Origin: JAFDZV01 sp966128725
Lineage (GTDB): Bacteria; Bacteroidota; Ignavibacteria; OLB7
DNA length: 42,718 nucleotides
Reading direction: 5' to 3'
Assembly (NCBI GenBank): GCA_966128725.1
Contig: CBHYLN010000029.1
Coordinates: forward strand, 1-42,718
This document shows, piece after piece, positions 1 to 8,340 of the stretch (position 1 is the stretch's first letter; the number at the start of each line of letters is the position of its first letter). Below the pieces are notes generated by a model. It did not search any database and had not been told where the DNA came from. It saw only the letters and a list, made by a program, of their open reading frames with translations. The position numbers and the translations under genes were made by a program.

Positions 1-112
1 TCATACGGCATGTTAGTGTGTCGGCGCAGGGCGGGACATCGGGCCACAAATCCAGCGATTGCCCCCTGGCGGGCATGCAGGCCAAAACGGCGAGGACGAT
101 AATCCATTTCAT
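1..112 (-). CDS. 5' end of an exported protein, cut by the left edge
   Basis: A minus-strand frame opens with ATG at 112 and stays open to the window edge, giving 37 residues. It begins MKWIIVLAVLACMPARGQS: a Lys, then a hydrophobic stretch, then a small-residue region, which is a typical bacterial signal peptide. The mature part visible is short and Asp/Pro/Cys containing (DLWPDVPPCADTL). No Shine-Dalgarno sequence lies upstream. It is on the same strand as the OmpA-like gene that ends 154 bases upstream at 267, so the two could be co-transcribed. The signal peptide is what makes this frame credible; no family can be assigned from 37 residues. Confidence 0.5.
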   Translation of the reverse strand, partial: MKWIIVLAVLACMPARGQSLDLWPDVPPCADTLTCRM

Positions 113-266
113 CGCACACATATTTTGTGGGAATGCGCGCGGCGACCACAACCACACGCTGGCACCACGCCCAACGATGACGGCCACGCGCCGGCATGTA
201 ACACGTGGCCCGGACGGCTGAAGGCGTTAACGCCCAGGCATCAGCAGCACCATGACAACCGAGCGC

Positions 267-1649
267 TCAGAGAGGGTGGACGATTCGGATACACACGGCT
301 CGGCAGTATGCGCGCCCTTCAGGCATATCGGTGTTAAAGAAGGGGCTTTGTTCGCCCAGCCCCGTACTGCTGAACGTGGCGTTCAGCTCGGCAGACACGC
401 AGTGCCGCATGTATCCCTCAACAATCCCGGCGCGAAGCCGCGAGAGCCTCAGGTTATACTCCTCCAGACCGATCTGGTCGGTGCCGCCAACTATTTCAAC
501 GCGCGACCCGCTACGGACGGCGCTGCATGCAAACTCGTTCATGATCCGCTCGTTCAACGGCCCCGGGTTCACCGTGAGCATCCTGAAGAACGGGAGCCAG
601 AAGGTCTCGGTAACAACGTGGCTTCCACGCCTGCGCATAAGATCGTCCAGCCCGGTGATGGTCACGGGTATCTCGATATCCGGCGACCGGAGAACGCTGC
701 CATCGGCCACATGAAGCACCATACGGGCAGTGTAGGGCGATTCATCATCGGGAAGGTTGGCGGGATCATCATCGGGAAGGACTGCCGGAGCACCATCGCG
801 CCTCCACGTAAACACCGGTGAAATCGTGTCGGTCGGGCTGATGTTCCGAAGCACGTGCCAGGGTTTCCCGTGCCAGAGGATCTCTATCTCGCGCCGCACA
901 ACCGGTATATCGCCCGGGCATGGCGGCATGCGAAACGCCATCGGCCCGGATATGCAGCCAACACGGACATCGTGTTGACTGATCGGAGCAACAATTGCCC
1001 AATCCTCCGAACGGATCTCCACGTTGCGTTGCTCGATCACATGCAGCGTATCACGCCAGCTCGCAAGCCGCCTGCTCTCTTCCCTGGCGGCCGAACACCG
1101 GATGCGGGCGCTGTCGACCCGCCAGATATCCACCAGGTACCGGCGCACTGCGTGGGCACGCGCCACGGCAAGCCGATGGGTTTCTCCCAGCCCTGATTCG
1201 CCGGAGCAATCGCCGACAAGTTCGATGGTTGCGCCGGGAGCTTCCCGCATCCTGCGACCAACGATGTTAAGCACATGGTAATACTGCTCAAACAACCCAC
1301 CGGGTATCGCCGTATCGGCAAACTCCGCGGTCAGCTCCGCGCTCGGGAAACGGACGTAGCGCTCCGGGATGTTTGCGCTCCCGGCATCGAAGTACACAAA
1401 TGGCTGCAGTGGGTAACGTATTCGATACGAGAGCCGCTCCATCAGCAGGCCAACGAGGGTATCGCTCCGGCCACCGGCGTTCCAGACGCCTGCGTTCCGG
1501 CCATGCACGGAATGCGGCCACTCCTGCCCAGGCGCGTAGATCGGCTCCAGCCTGGCTTCCTGTGCGCTGCACGGGATCATGGCGGCGCACAGCCACAGAA
1601 CCGCTATGCCCACGATGACACCGGCGTTCCGGCGATGATCGGCTGTCAT
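267..1649 (-). CDS. exported protein with two OmpA-like peptidoglycan-binding regions
   Basis: This is a 460-residue envelope protein. Residues 11-30 form a signal peptide (VIVGIAVLWLCAAMIPCSAQ). Two regions resemble the OmpA C-terminal fold. The first (about 84-215) has the strand FVYFDAGSANIPE, then a helix and IELVGDCSGESG with a following Arg/Ala-rich helix. The second (about 345-455) has FFRMLTVNPGPLNE, RVEIVGGTDQIGLEEYN and LRLSRLRAGIV, which match the usual beta-alpha-beta pattern with its G-x-T/C-D sugar-peptide pocket. OmpA-like domains normally hold outer-membrane structures to peptidoglycan. I placed the start at 1649 because GGAG lies six bases upstream; an in-frame ATG at 1661 would add four residues. 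The exact role is unknown. Confidence 0.78.
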   Translation of the reverse strand: MTADHRRNAGVIVGIAVLWLCAAMIPCSAQEARLEPIYAPGQEWPHSVHGRNAGVWNAGGRSDTLVGLLMERLSYRIRYPLQPFVYFDAGSANIPERYVRFPSAELTAEFADTAIPGGLFEQYYHVLNIVGRRMREAPGATIELVGDCSGESGLGETHRLAVARAHAVRRYLVDIWRVDSARIRCSAAREESRRLASWRDTLHVIEQRNVEIRSEDWAIVAPISQHDVRVGCISGPMAFRMPPCPGDIPVVRREIEILWHGKPWHVLRNISPTDTISPVFTWRRDGAPAVLPDDDPANLPDDESPYTARMVLHVADGSVLRSPDIEIPVTITGLDDLMRRRGSHVVTETFWLPFFRMLTVNPGPLNERIMNEFACSAVRSGSRVEIVGGTDQIGLEEYNLRLSRLRAGIVEGYMRHCVSAELNATFSSTGLGEQSPFFNTDMPEGRAYCRAVCIRIVHPL

Positions 1650-1739
1650 GGCACACTCCATGGAACACTGTCCAACAAGGATCTCTTCGCCATCTCATGC
1701 AATGGCGCGCGGACTGCGATATGCCGATCCCATCGCCGC

Positions 1740-4130
1740 CTACCCCTCCCCACACCTGATCCACAGCGGTTGAACGGCATCCACAGGCCCATCGAACAAT
1801 CCGATCTGCGCGTCGTGGCGGAACAGCCGGTCGAAATCCTCGGCGGTAAATGCCTTGCGCAAACGCCCAACGTAGGAGTTGTGGAAGATGTGCAGATAAT
1901 GCGCGACATCGTAGCCGCGCGGCTCCAGCGGTTTGGCGCGGACTTCGTCCTCCTCGGCGTCGGAGGATAACTCGTCCTGCGCATCGGGCAACAGCGCCAC
2001 ACCGCCCTCGGCGGTTTTGTAGAACCGGATGCGTTTGCCAACACGCCAGTTGTTGCGGCCGGCCGCGAGCATCGCCTCGTAGGGCGATTCGCGCAGGCGA
2101 CCGCGCGAGGCCAGGTATTCGCCGGGCGCCTTCGATAGCCGGGCGGGCGTGGCCACGTCGGCCAGCGTCAGTTGCCGGCCGCGAAGCGCATCAACGGTTT
2201 GCAGATACACGCGATGCAGTCCGGAAATATCGCCGAGCATCAGATGCCCCAGCGCTGCATGCAGGAATCGTTCGCCGAACGGCTCGGATCGGCTGGAGCG
2301 CAACGCGCCGCCGCGCACGATGGTCACGCCGTCGTACGTAAGCAGCGCGTAGTTCTTCACCTCGTGCACGAACATCGCCTGATACCGCCCCTCGTATTCC
2401 AGGCGGATGCCCTCCGGCAGGATGGCCGCTACCTCGGCAACAACGGCGCGTTCGCGTTGCTCGGTCCATCCGGCCGGCGCGCTGAAGAACACACCATCGG
2501 TATCGGCCTCAAGCAACGCCATGCCACGATCGCGCAGCGCATCCACCACCCGCGACAGGATCTCGCGCCCGCAACGGGTAACATCGTCGGCCGCCTGACG
2601 ATCGGCGAACATCGCCATCGAGCCGGCCCCCATGTAGCCGTAGGCGGAGTTGATCAGGATTTTCATGGCGGCCTGAACGGCGTGGTGGCCGTGCGCCTGC
2701 GGCGAGTCGTGCGGGGCCTCGCGGGCGGCGTTCTTGTGTTGCAGGCGCAGGTCGGTAAGCCGCCCAACCAGATACAGCAGCACGCCCAGGCGATCGGGGG
2801 CCGGGCCAATGCCGAACGCTCGCATGATGGATGGATACATCGAGGCGATATCGGCCTTGACAACCTGGCGGGCAAGGCCGCCGGCAAACAGATGCGTGGC
2901 GCCGCCGGAATGGCTGCCCAGCCCGGCGGCGGCGTCGGAAGCCATGCGGGGAAGCGCGGCGCCGTTGTGCACATACGCCCGCACGATCATGGGCTCCAGA
3001 ATCCCCATTGCCGGCCCGGCCGAGGCAACACTTTCGTAGCGGCGCGGCGCCATCGCCGCAAGCGCGTACGGCGCGCCCAGCAGCAGCCGCGAAAGCCCGT
3101 CCACCTCGGCCACGTCGTCCAGCGCGTAGCGCCGCACCGTGTCGGGATCGCGTTGATACGTGGAATACACCTCGGCGCCCGGGACGTAGGTGCGCTCGGA
3201 GGAGGCCACCCCGAAATATCGAGCGGCGGCCTTCAGACCATGGCCCTGCATGTCGCGTGCAACAAAGTCGTGGCGGCGCACGGCATCCAACGTGTCGATC
3301 AGTTCGCGCCCGGCAACACTGAAACGGCTGCGCCTGCGGCGGCGCGACTGTGTGCGCTCCTCGTACCTGCGTAGTATGGGCGGCCCTTCGGCCCGCCCGA
3401 TCCGCAGCGGCACACCAAGTGTGGCGGCACGCTCGTACAGGAACGGAAGATCGAAGCCGAACAGGTTGTGGTTTTCGATCACGTCGGGATCGCGCTCGCG
3501 GATCAACGCGCACAGATCGGTGATAAGCGTTGCCTCGTCGGCCGGGTTTGGCGCTTCCAGCACCGTTGCCAATCCCCGCGAATCGCGCACGGCCACCATG
3601 AAAATGCGTCCGTGATCGGGTCGCAGCGATGTGGTTTCCAGATCGAACTGCATGCGGCGGAGATCGGCGTACGCCAGATCGCGGAAGTAGACGCGCCCGG
3701 TGGCCATCAGGTACTGCTCCACCGGGCCAACCCAGTGGTAATCGTTCCCCACATCGTACAGGCTGGCAACCGGCCGCCCCAGGCGCCGGGCGGCGCCGGA
3801 TCGGATGGCCCCTTCCAACGTGCGGCCGTCGTGCGCCGTGATAAGAAATCGGAAGCTGTTGGCCGGCCCGTCCAGCTCGCGATAACGAAACTGGGCACGC
3901 GCCGAAACCGCTGCGCTTTCGGGCACCAGGGCTTCGCGCACATAGGCCAGATCGTCCAGCGTGGCGGCCAGCACCCACGGCCGGAAACGTTCCTCGGTGA
4001 ACACGGTGCGCTCCGCACAACGCCGCCACACGCAGGCCCGGCCGGTACGGTCGGCCCACACCGATACGATGCCGGGGGTGGGGTCCCATCCAAACAGCCA
4101 GGTGTCGTCCGCGGTAACATGAGGCAGCAT
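1740..4130 (-). CDS. family B DNA polymerase with 3'-5' exonuclease
   Basis: A 796-residue replicative/repair-type polymerase. All family B hallmarks are visible. The exonuclease motifs are Exo I FDLETTSL (about 162), Exo II NHNLFGFD (about 220) and Exo III YALDD (about 335). The polymerase motifs are A, ADIASMYPS (about 426), B, KILINSAYG (about 490), and C, EADTDG (DTD at about 543). Both activities should therefore be intact. It is close in length to bacterial Pol II-type enzymes but I do not assign polB. The frame stays open upstream to 4952, but that extension runs through a tandem repeat and antisense to the next gene, so I chose ATG 4130, just before the conserved N-terminal region. 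It is transcribed divergently from the gene at 4350. Likely roles, inferred from the family, are repair or bypass synthesis. Confidence 0.9.
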   Translation of the reverse strand: MLPHVTADDTWLFGWDPTPGIVSVWADRTGRACVWRRCAERTVFTEERFRPWVLAATLDDLAYVREALVPESAAVSARAQFRYRELDGPANSFRFLITAHDGRTLEGAIRSGAARRLGRPVASLYDVGNDYHWVGPVEQYLMATGRVYFRDLAYADLRRMQFDLETTSLRPDHGRIFMVAVRDSRGLATVLEAPNPADEATLITDLCALIRERDPDVIENHNLFGFDLPFLYERAATLGVPLRIGRAEGPPILRRYEERTQSRRRRRSRFSVAGRELIDTLDAVRRHDFVARDMQGHGLKAAARYFGVASSERTYVPGAEVYSTYQRDPDTVRRYALDDVAEVDGLSRLLLGAPYALAAMAPRRYESVASAGPAMGILEPMIVRAYVHNGAALPRMASDAAAGLGSHSGGATHLFAGGLARQVVKADIASMYPSIMRAFGIGPAPDRLGVLLYLVGRLTDLRLQHKNAAREAPHDSPQAHGHHAVQAAMKILINSAYGYMGAGSMAMFADRQAADDVTRCGREILSRVVDALRDRGMALLEADTDGVFFSAPAGWTEQRERAVVAEVAAILPEGIRLEYEGRYQAMFVHEVKNYALLTYDGVTIVRGGALRSSRSEPFGERFLHAALGHLMLGDISGLHRVYLQTVDALRGRQLTLADVATPARLSKAPGEYLASRGRLRESPYEAMLAAGRNNWRVGKRIRFYKTAEGGVALLPDAQDELSSDAEEDEVRAKPLEPRGYDVAHYLHIFHNSYVGRLRKAFTAEDFDRLFRHDAQIGLFDGPVDAVQPLWIRCGEG

Positions 4131-4150
4131 GCCGGAAGCTAACACCACCC

Positions 4151-4225
4151 GGGCAATCCCCACTCGGACAATTCCCACCCGGACAATCCCCACTCGGGCA
4201 ATCCCCACTCGGGCAATCCCCGTCC
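4151..4225. repeat. five tandem copies of a 15-bp unit
   Basis: Five consecutive 15-base units of the form GGRCAATYCCCACYC occupy 4151-4225. Units 1 and 4 are identical; the others differ at one to three positions. The array lies in the 219-base gap between the divergent polymerase gene (start 4130) and the small anchored protein (start 4350). Read in the polymerase frame it would encode repeated GIARV/GIVRV pentapeptides. Differences among units change amino acids as easily as not, so there is no sign of protein-level selection. It could be a set of regulator-binding sites or a slippage-prone simple array. Confidence 0.8.
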
Positions 4226-4349
4226 CGGCAACACATGTGTGGCCGGTTGATACATCGCGCAAAGCCTGCGTCATCGATTGGAGCACGGACGGCATCACCG
4301 CCGCCCGGCGATCCGGCACACACAGAGCATTTCGGCGGGAGATTGACCG

Positions 4350-4970
4350 ATGAACGAACCCACTCTGCTGATCAAGACAATTGCCATCGCCGTATCGGTC
4401 CTGCTGGCGGCCGGCGCGGTTTACTACCGCGATGACATTGCCGCCTGGACGGAATCGGCCACAACTCCGCAGCCGGCCGTAATGCCGGGCAGCACGGGCA
4501 ACGCCGCTTCCATCGAGATCCCCACGGCCAGCACGGCGCCACTGGCCGGCATACCGGTTGCGGCAACCGCACGCGACCACGGTGCGTGGGCGGCACGCCC
4601 CGCCAGCAGACCGGATACGCCGGGAACCAGCACCTCGGAGACCACGCCGGATGAAACGATCCAACAGCCGGACAGCGTCGTCCGGCAGATGATCATGTTC
4701 TCGGGTTCGAAGTCCGGCCCGGTGTTCCCGGCAACCAGGCATGCGCTGCCGGATTCGTTCCTGATCCAGCAACTGGCGAAGCAGCCCGTGGACAGCCTGG
4801 CGCGGCTGCGGATCATGATGACGCGTTCGGCGCCGGTGATACAGCCGCAGCGTGCGGACACGGCGCGCACCCGGCCGCGCATGATGGGCGGCTCGAAATC
4901 GCTGGCGCCGCTGATCGCGCCAACGCCCGACACAACGGGGACACAGCAGCACATCAATGCTCCACGATAA
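4350..4970 (+). CDS. small membrane-anchored protein of unknown function
   Basis: A 206-residue protein with one N-terminal hydrophobic segment (residues 7-26, LIKTIAIAVSVLLAAGAVYY) that should anchor it in the inner membrane, followed by a Pro/Thr/Ser/Ala-rich, probably disordered, periplasmic region. No enzymatic motif is recognisable. The start is supported by GGGAG eight bases upstream. The stop lies 18 bases before the fatty-acid-hydroxylase-like gene, so the two are probably one transcript, which hints at a shared envelope or lipid role; this is inference only. The region is antisense to an upstream extension of the polymerase frame, and the ribosome-binding site and membrane segment favour this strand as the coding one. 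Confidence 0.65.
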   Translation: MNEPTLLIKTIAIAVSVLLAAGAVYYRDDIAAWTESATTPQPAVMPGSTGNAASIEIPTASTAPLAGIPVAATARDHGAWAARPASRPDTPGTSTSETTPDETIQQPDSVVRQMIMFSGSKSGPVFPATRHALPDSFLIQQLAKQPVDSLARLRIMMTRSAPVIQPQRADTARTRPRMMGGSKSLAPLIAPTPDTTGTQQHINAPR

Positions 4971-4988
4971 TCACATCAGGGCAGTGCA

Positions 4989-5855
4989 ATGAACATCCAA
5001 GCAATGCTCCTCTCCACCGGCATCAGCCTGGCGCTGCTGGTTGCCGTGTTTCGTCCGCTGGAGATGGTGTTCCCGGCAAAACCCGGGCAACGGTTCTTCC
5101 GGCCCGCGTGGCTGCTGGATCTCTGTTTCTTTTTTGGACAGTATCTGATCTGGAGCGGGCTGGTGTTGTGGGCGTTGGCCGAGTTCGGCTATTGGCTGGA
5201 GGGTATCGTGCCGGCCGGATTTCGCCAGGGTGTTGCCGCGCAGCCCTGGCTGCTGCAGGCGTTCGAGGTGATTATCCTGAGCGACCTGGTGATCTACTGG
5301 GGACACCGGTTGCAACATCGCGTCGGGTTCCTGTGGCGATTCCACGCCGTACATCACAGCAGCGAACATCTGGACTGGCTTGCCGCGCACCGCGAGCATC
5401 CGCTGGACTCGGTCTACACCATCGGCCTGATCAACCTGCCGGCATTCATCCTGGGTTTTCCGCTGGAAACCCTGGCCGGCTTCATCGCGTTCAGGGGCAT
5501 CTGGGCCATCTACATCCACTCCAACGTGCGCCTGCCGCTGGGGCCGCTGGCGTACGTGCTGGGCTCACCGCAGACACATCACTGGCACCACAACCGCGAT
5601 CGCGACTCCGGCAACTACGCCAATCTGTCGCCGCTGATGGACATCCTGTTCGGCACGTATCACTGCCCGGATCACGAGCCCCAGCGGTTCGGCATCAACG
5701 AGCAGATGCCGCGCACGTGGGTTGGCCACATGCTGATGCCGTTGCTGCCGAAACGGCTGGCAGGGAAATTCGCGCGGCCCGCGCAGGAGGGCCCAACCAC
5801 GGATGAACGCAGCGCTTCGCTGCTTGGTGCGCCCGGCACGGCAGGCCGGGCCTAA
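4989..5855 (+). CDS. sterol desaturase / fatty acid hydroxylase family membrane protein
   Basis: A 288-residue integral membrane di-iron enzyme of the fatty acid hydroxylase superfamily. The family's histidine clusters are present in order: GHRLQH (residues 105-110), HAVHHS (119-124), HREHP (134-138) and HHWHH (197-201), with H177 between. These bind two irons that activate oxygen to hydroxylate or desaturate a lipid carbon. Hydrophobic segments lie at about 5-22, 42-66, 90-104, 142-175 and 182-194. Length fits bacterial members (250-320). The substrate cannot be read from sequence; bacterial relatives act on carotenoids, sterols, hopanoids or fatty acids. It follows the 4350 gene by 18 bases. 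No dedicated electron-transfer domain is attached. Confidence 0.88.
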   Translation: MNIQAMLLSTGISLALLVAVFRPLEMVFPAKPGQRFFRPAWLLDLCFFFGQYLIWSGLVLWALAEFGYWLEGIVPAGFRQGVAAQPWLLQAFEVIILSDLVIYWGHRLQHRVGFLWRFHAVHHSSEHLDWLAAHREHPLDSVYTIGLINLPAFILGFPLETLAGFIAFRGIWAIYIHSNVRLPLGPLAYVLGSPQTHHWHHNRDRDSGNYANLSPLMDILFGTYHCPDHEPQRFGINEQMPRTWVGHMLMPLLPKRLAGKFARPAQEGPTTDERSASLLGAPGTAGRA

Positions 5856-6214
5856 CGGGCGTGCCGGCGCCGTGCATGGCATGCACGATCATCGCTTCCA
5901 GACCTGGGAGGCCAACGGCAGCACGTTAAGCTCGGCCCGTGCTTCGCGCCAATTCACATCCACCCCACCACACGTTCTGTTCGCCTCGCTTTACACACGG
6001 CATAACCACAGGCATCAACCGGCATCATCGTTTCACCCCATCCCAATGTCCAATCCGGGCACCGCCGCGCCTCTATAATAGCGCAGTTCACAATCCGTGC
6101 ATGCGGCAATGCCCGCGCAGGCCATGACCAGCACACGATGGGCTTGGTGGAGCAAGCATCACGATACAGGCACCCCACCCGCTGCACGCACATTCCCAAT
6201 CAGGAGTACAGGCA
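5856..6214. other. intergenic region, 359 bases
   Basis: No convincing gene. A perfect TATAAT hexamer lies at 6074-6079, 135 bases before the next start codon, but no good -35 box is at the usual distance, so I do not call a promoter. The short open frames here have neither a plausible start nor protein-like composition. Confidence 0.5.
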
Positions 6215-6661
6215 ATGATGTATCACCTCGACATTCATCAGGGCATTCATCGGATCGCGTTGGCGGTTCTGACGGTAGCGATTCTTGTAATCGCGGGCAA
6301 CTCGGTTGCGGCGCAGCCGTTTTTCACGAACCCGCCGTGCCCGGCGGTAAAGGTGGTGAACAATAACCCAACGTGCCCCGCAATCATTCAGTTCACAACG
6401 ATACCGGCGGCGGTCTGGCCAGCAACGATAACGCTTGCGCCCGGCGGCAGCGTGTTCCTTCCCAACCCGGCGCCGGGAGTAACGGTAACGGGCATCACGG
6501 ATGTGTTCGCAACGTTCGTTCCGTTCAACCCACCGCCGGCGCCGTTTTCGGCGTGCGGCCCAACGGGTTGGTGGATCAACGGCATTTCGTTGAACTCGTC
6601 GGTGACGTGTTCGTTCAAGGTCTGCGCCGATCCGGCAACCTGCACGATCAGGCTGCTGTAG
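6215..6661 (+). CDS. exported cysteine-rich protein, paralogue A
   Basis: A 148-residue exported protein, first of four related ones in this cluster. The signal peptide ends at VAAQ (about residue 34); the mature protein opens with PFFTNPPCPAVKVV. Six mature cysteines are in family positions: NPPC, PTC, ACGP, VTC, KVC and ATC. The GPTGWW pair of tryptophans and the closing CADPATCTIRLL match the end of paralogues B and D. Pro and hydrophobic beta-like content is high. An even number of cysteines in an exported protein suggests three disulfides. GGAG lies eight bases before the ATG. I do not recognise a named family. A structural or surface role is a guess; no catalytic motif is seen. Confidence 0.8.
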   Translation: MMYHLDIHQGIHRIALAVLTVAILVIAGNSVAAQPFFTNPPCPAVKVVNNNPTCPAIIQFTTIPAAVWPATITLAPGGSVFLPNPAPGVTVTGITDVFATFVPFNPPPAPFSACGPTGWWINGISLNSSVTCSFKVCADPATCTIRLL

Positions 6662-6718
6662 GCTACAGGATGGGGGCTACAGGCCGTATGCCGAAGGGCA
6701 TGTGGCACATGGCTGAAC

Positions 6719-6746
6719 GCTGCACGCCAGGTTATCGACGTGCAGC
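6719..6746 (+). terminator. hairpin between paralogues A and B
   Basis: An 8-bp perfect stem GCTGCACG / CGTGCAGC with a 12-base loop, 58 bases after the stop of paralogue A. No T-run follows, so it may be an mRNA-stabilising or partial terminator hairpin. Confidence 0.4.
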
Positions 6747-6782
6747 ACAACAACATCAACAACAACAACAAACTGGAGCATC

Positions 6783-7208
6783 ATGAACTCACGACGTCTC
6801 CGTTTCCTGGCAGCCGCGTTGATCGTCGCGGCATCGTTTACGGCATCACGCGCGCTGTTCGCGCAGGCGATATTCCTGAATCCGCCGTGCGCAACGGTCA
6901 CGGTTACCAACAACAGCCCATGCACGGTGCTGCTGAACTTCGTCACGGTGCCTGCCGGCATCTGGCCACCGTTCACGATGCCGCCCGGCACGGCGCGCTT
7001 TCTGCCGGTTCCAGGCCCGGGTGTCCGCGTAGCCGGGCTTGTAACGCCGGCCGGGCCGGCAATTGCACTGAACCCGCCGCCCTCGCCGTTCGCGATATGT
7101 GGGCCGGGCTCGTGGTGGCTGGCGGGCGTTCCGTTGGACCCAACCAACCCGGCATGCCTGGCGAACATCTGTGTTGATCCGGCAACGTGTTCAATCACGG
7201 TGTTCTAA
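6783..7208 (+). CDS. exported cysteine-rich protein, paralogue B
   Basis: A 141-residue exported protein closely related to paralogues A (6215) and D (10163). The signal peptide ends at LFAQ (about residue 28), directly followed by AIFLNPPC. Shared landmarks are NPPC, SPC, TVPAGIWP, a GP/GV-rich stretch, TPAG, LNPPPSPF, ICGPGSWW, AGVPLDP and CVDPATCSITVF. The six mature cysteines match those of A and D. The protein should fold outside the cytoplasm, probably as a small beta-rich disulfide-bonded domain. GGAG sits six bases before the ATG. Paralogue A ends 121 bases upstream. Function unknown; the close match of B and D fits a recent duplication. Confidence 0.82.
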   Translation: MNSRRLRFLAAALIVAASFTASRALFAQAIFLNPPCATVTVTNNSPCTVLLNFVTVPAGIWPPFTMPPGTARFLPVPGPGVRVAGLVTPAGPAIALNPPPSPFAICGPGSWWLAGVPLDPTNPACLANICVDPATCSITVF

Positions 7209-7263
7209 ATAATGCCCGGCGTGTGTATTCCGCACATGCCGACAACACCACGCAGGTTGATCA

Positions 7264-7289
7264 GGGGGCCGGGGCAGGCTCCGGCCCCC
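7264..7289 (+). terminator. GC-rich hairpin after paralogue B
   Basis: A 9-bp perfect stem GGGGGCCGG / CCGGCCCCC with an 8-base loop, 55 bases downstream of the stop codon of paralogue B. It is very stable but lacks a following T-tract. Confidence 0.5.
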
Positions 7290-7502
7290 GATTGATCCGC
7301 GCATGATGCGCCCGCTTGCGCCGCGGACCATGGCGGCATCCGGCGGCAGCCCAACCCCACGTTTGCGGCGCTTCATCAGCCGCAGTACCCACCCCACACC
7401 CCGCATACATACCGGCTCCGCAAGCCCCCCGGAAGCATTTCGCAACAGCAAAGGAACATCCCCCGCCGTCCTTATCATTTTCCATTCAGGGAGAACCGTA
7501 TC

Positions 7503-7961
7503 ATGAACAATCGACTTCGCATTTATGCCGCGATGGCGGTGATTGGCCTCGTATCTCTGTTTGCCACCGCACAACGCGCCGCAGCCGGCGTGCCGTGGGC
7601 ATGCCCGGGAGGCACCACGGTGATAAACAACACGACGTGCGCGTTTACTCTTTCGCTCAGGGTTGGACCTGTCGCCGCGATTGTGCGCGTGCCGGTGCCG
7701 GCCGGGCCGGGCGCGGTTGTCTTTGTGAACACGGCAGGGGTTACCTCGATCGACTTCGTGTATTCCTGGGCCGGCAATCCGTTCCCGGTACTGGCGCCGC
7801 CACCGGTGGCACCGTGCAGTTGCCTCGCCACCGATTGGTCCACCTGCTGCGTCGAGGTTTCGCCGGGCTGCTGCGTGGATGTCTGCTTCGCCCCCGCCCC
7901 CGCCTGCAGGATCACGATAAATCCGGCGGCATGCCTGCCCCCCGGCCCATGCCGGGTGTAA
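7503..7961 (+). CDS. exported cysteine-rich protein, divergent paralogue C
   Basis: A 152-residue exported protein. The signal peptide ends around AAAG (about residue 29). The mature part is richer in cysteine than its neighbours (ACPGG, TTC, CSC, TCC, GCC, DVC, PAC, AAC, GPC, with two CC pairs). It keeps the general plan of the family: an N-terminal C...NN..C pair, a PVPAGPG turn-rich segment, a Pro-rich NPF/APPP stretch, a W, then a cysteine-dense tail. The similarity to A, B and D is weak and partly positional, so shared ancestry is likely but not proven. GGGAG lies nine bases before the ATG. Function unknown. Confidence 0.72.
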   Translation: MNNRLRIYAAMAVIGLVSLFATAQRAAAGVPWACPGGTTVINNTTCAFTLSLRVGPVAAIVRVPVPAGPGAVVFVNTAGVTSIDFVYSWAGNPFPVLAPPPVAPCSCLATDWSTCCVEVSPGCCVDVCFAPAPACRITINPAACLPPGPCRV

Positions 7962-8063
7962 CAGGCGCGGAAGCCTGACGAACAAGCCGAACACCCCACG
8001 GGCAGCGATGTGGCGCACGTGTGTGTGTGGCGGGAACGCCATGCACACACGTATGCGCACGAC

Positions 8064-8097
8064 GGCGCCATGCCACAGCACGTGGAATGATGGCGCC
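8064..8097 (+). terminator. hairpin after paralogue C
   Basis: An 8-bp perfect stem GGCGCCAT / ATGGCGCC closes an 18-base loop that itself contains CCAC/GTGG. It lies about 100 bases after paralogue C and upstream of the 8175 promoter, so it could isolate the two transcripts. Confidence 0.4.
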
Positions 8098-8174
8098 CCC
8101 AGCAACAAACGCACGCACACCGCCTACATCACATCCAGGCCAACCACTACAATTCGACACTGCATTGAACGATC

Positions 8175-8203
8175 TTGACATTCGATATGCCCTGTGATAT
8201 ATT
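8175..8203 (+). promoter_or_regulatory. near-consensus sigma-70 type promoter
   Basis: TTGACA at 8175-8180, a 17-base spacer and TATATT at 8198-8203. This is a perfect -35 box with a five-of-six -10 box at ideal spacing. It points toward the exported protein at 8341, leaving a leader of about 130 bases. Confidence 0.6.
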
Positions 8204-8340
8204 CGCCATCGGTTATTGTCATCGTCATCCCCCCAAATTCCATATGTATACCACGTTATACCAGCGCGCGACGGCGAGGACCGTGATGGCGGGTTGTGGA
8301 CCACATGTATTCGTTCAACCGGTATCAATTGGAGTATTCC

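Larger units (their letters stand above)
7962..8340. other. intergenic region, 379 bases
   Basis: No gene seen. It holds a hairpin at 8064-8097 and a near-consensus promoter at 8175-8203, both listed separately. The rest is rich in CA/CAC runs on the plus strand. Confidence 0.6.

Noticed and set aside
2172..3374. 400-residue open frame on the plus strand inside the polymerase gene
   Set aside because: It is antisense to a gene with all catalytic motifs; His/Gly/Arg-rich composition is what a high-GC shadow frame gives.
4151..4225. CRISPR array
   Set aside because: Units are 15 bases, contiguous and without spacers; no cas gene is present.
4131..4952. Upstream extension of the polymerase reading frame to a 1070-residue protein
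   Set aside because: The extension lies antisense to the 206-residue gene with its own ribosome-binding site, includes the tandem repeat, and has low-complexity Arg/Ala composition unlike polymerase sequence.
6074..6079. TATAAT as -10 box of paralogue A
   Set aside because: No -35 hexamer at 16-18 bases and a long distance to the start codon; chance occurrence cannot be excluded.
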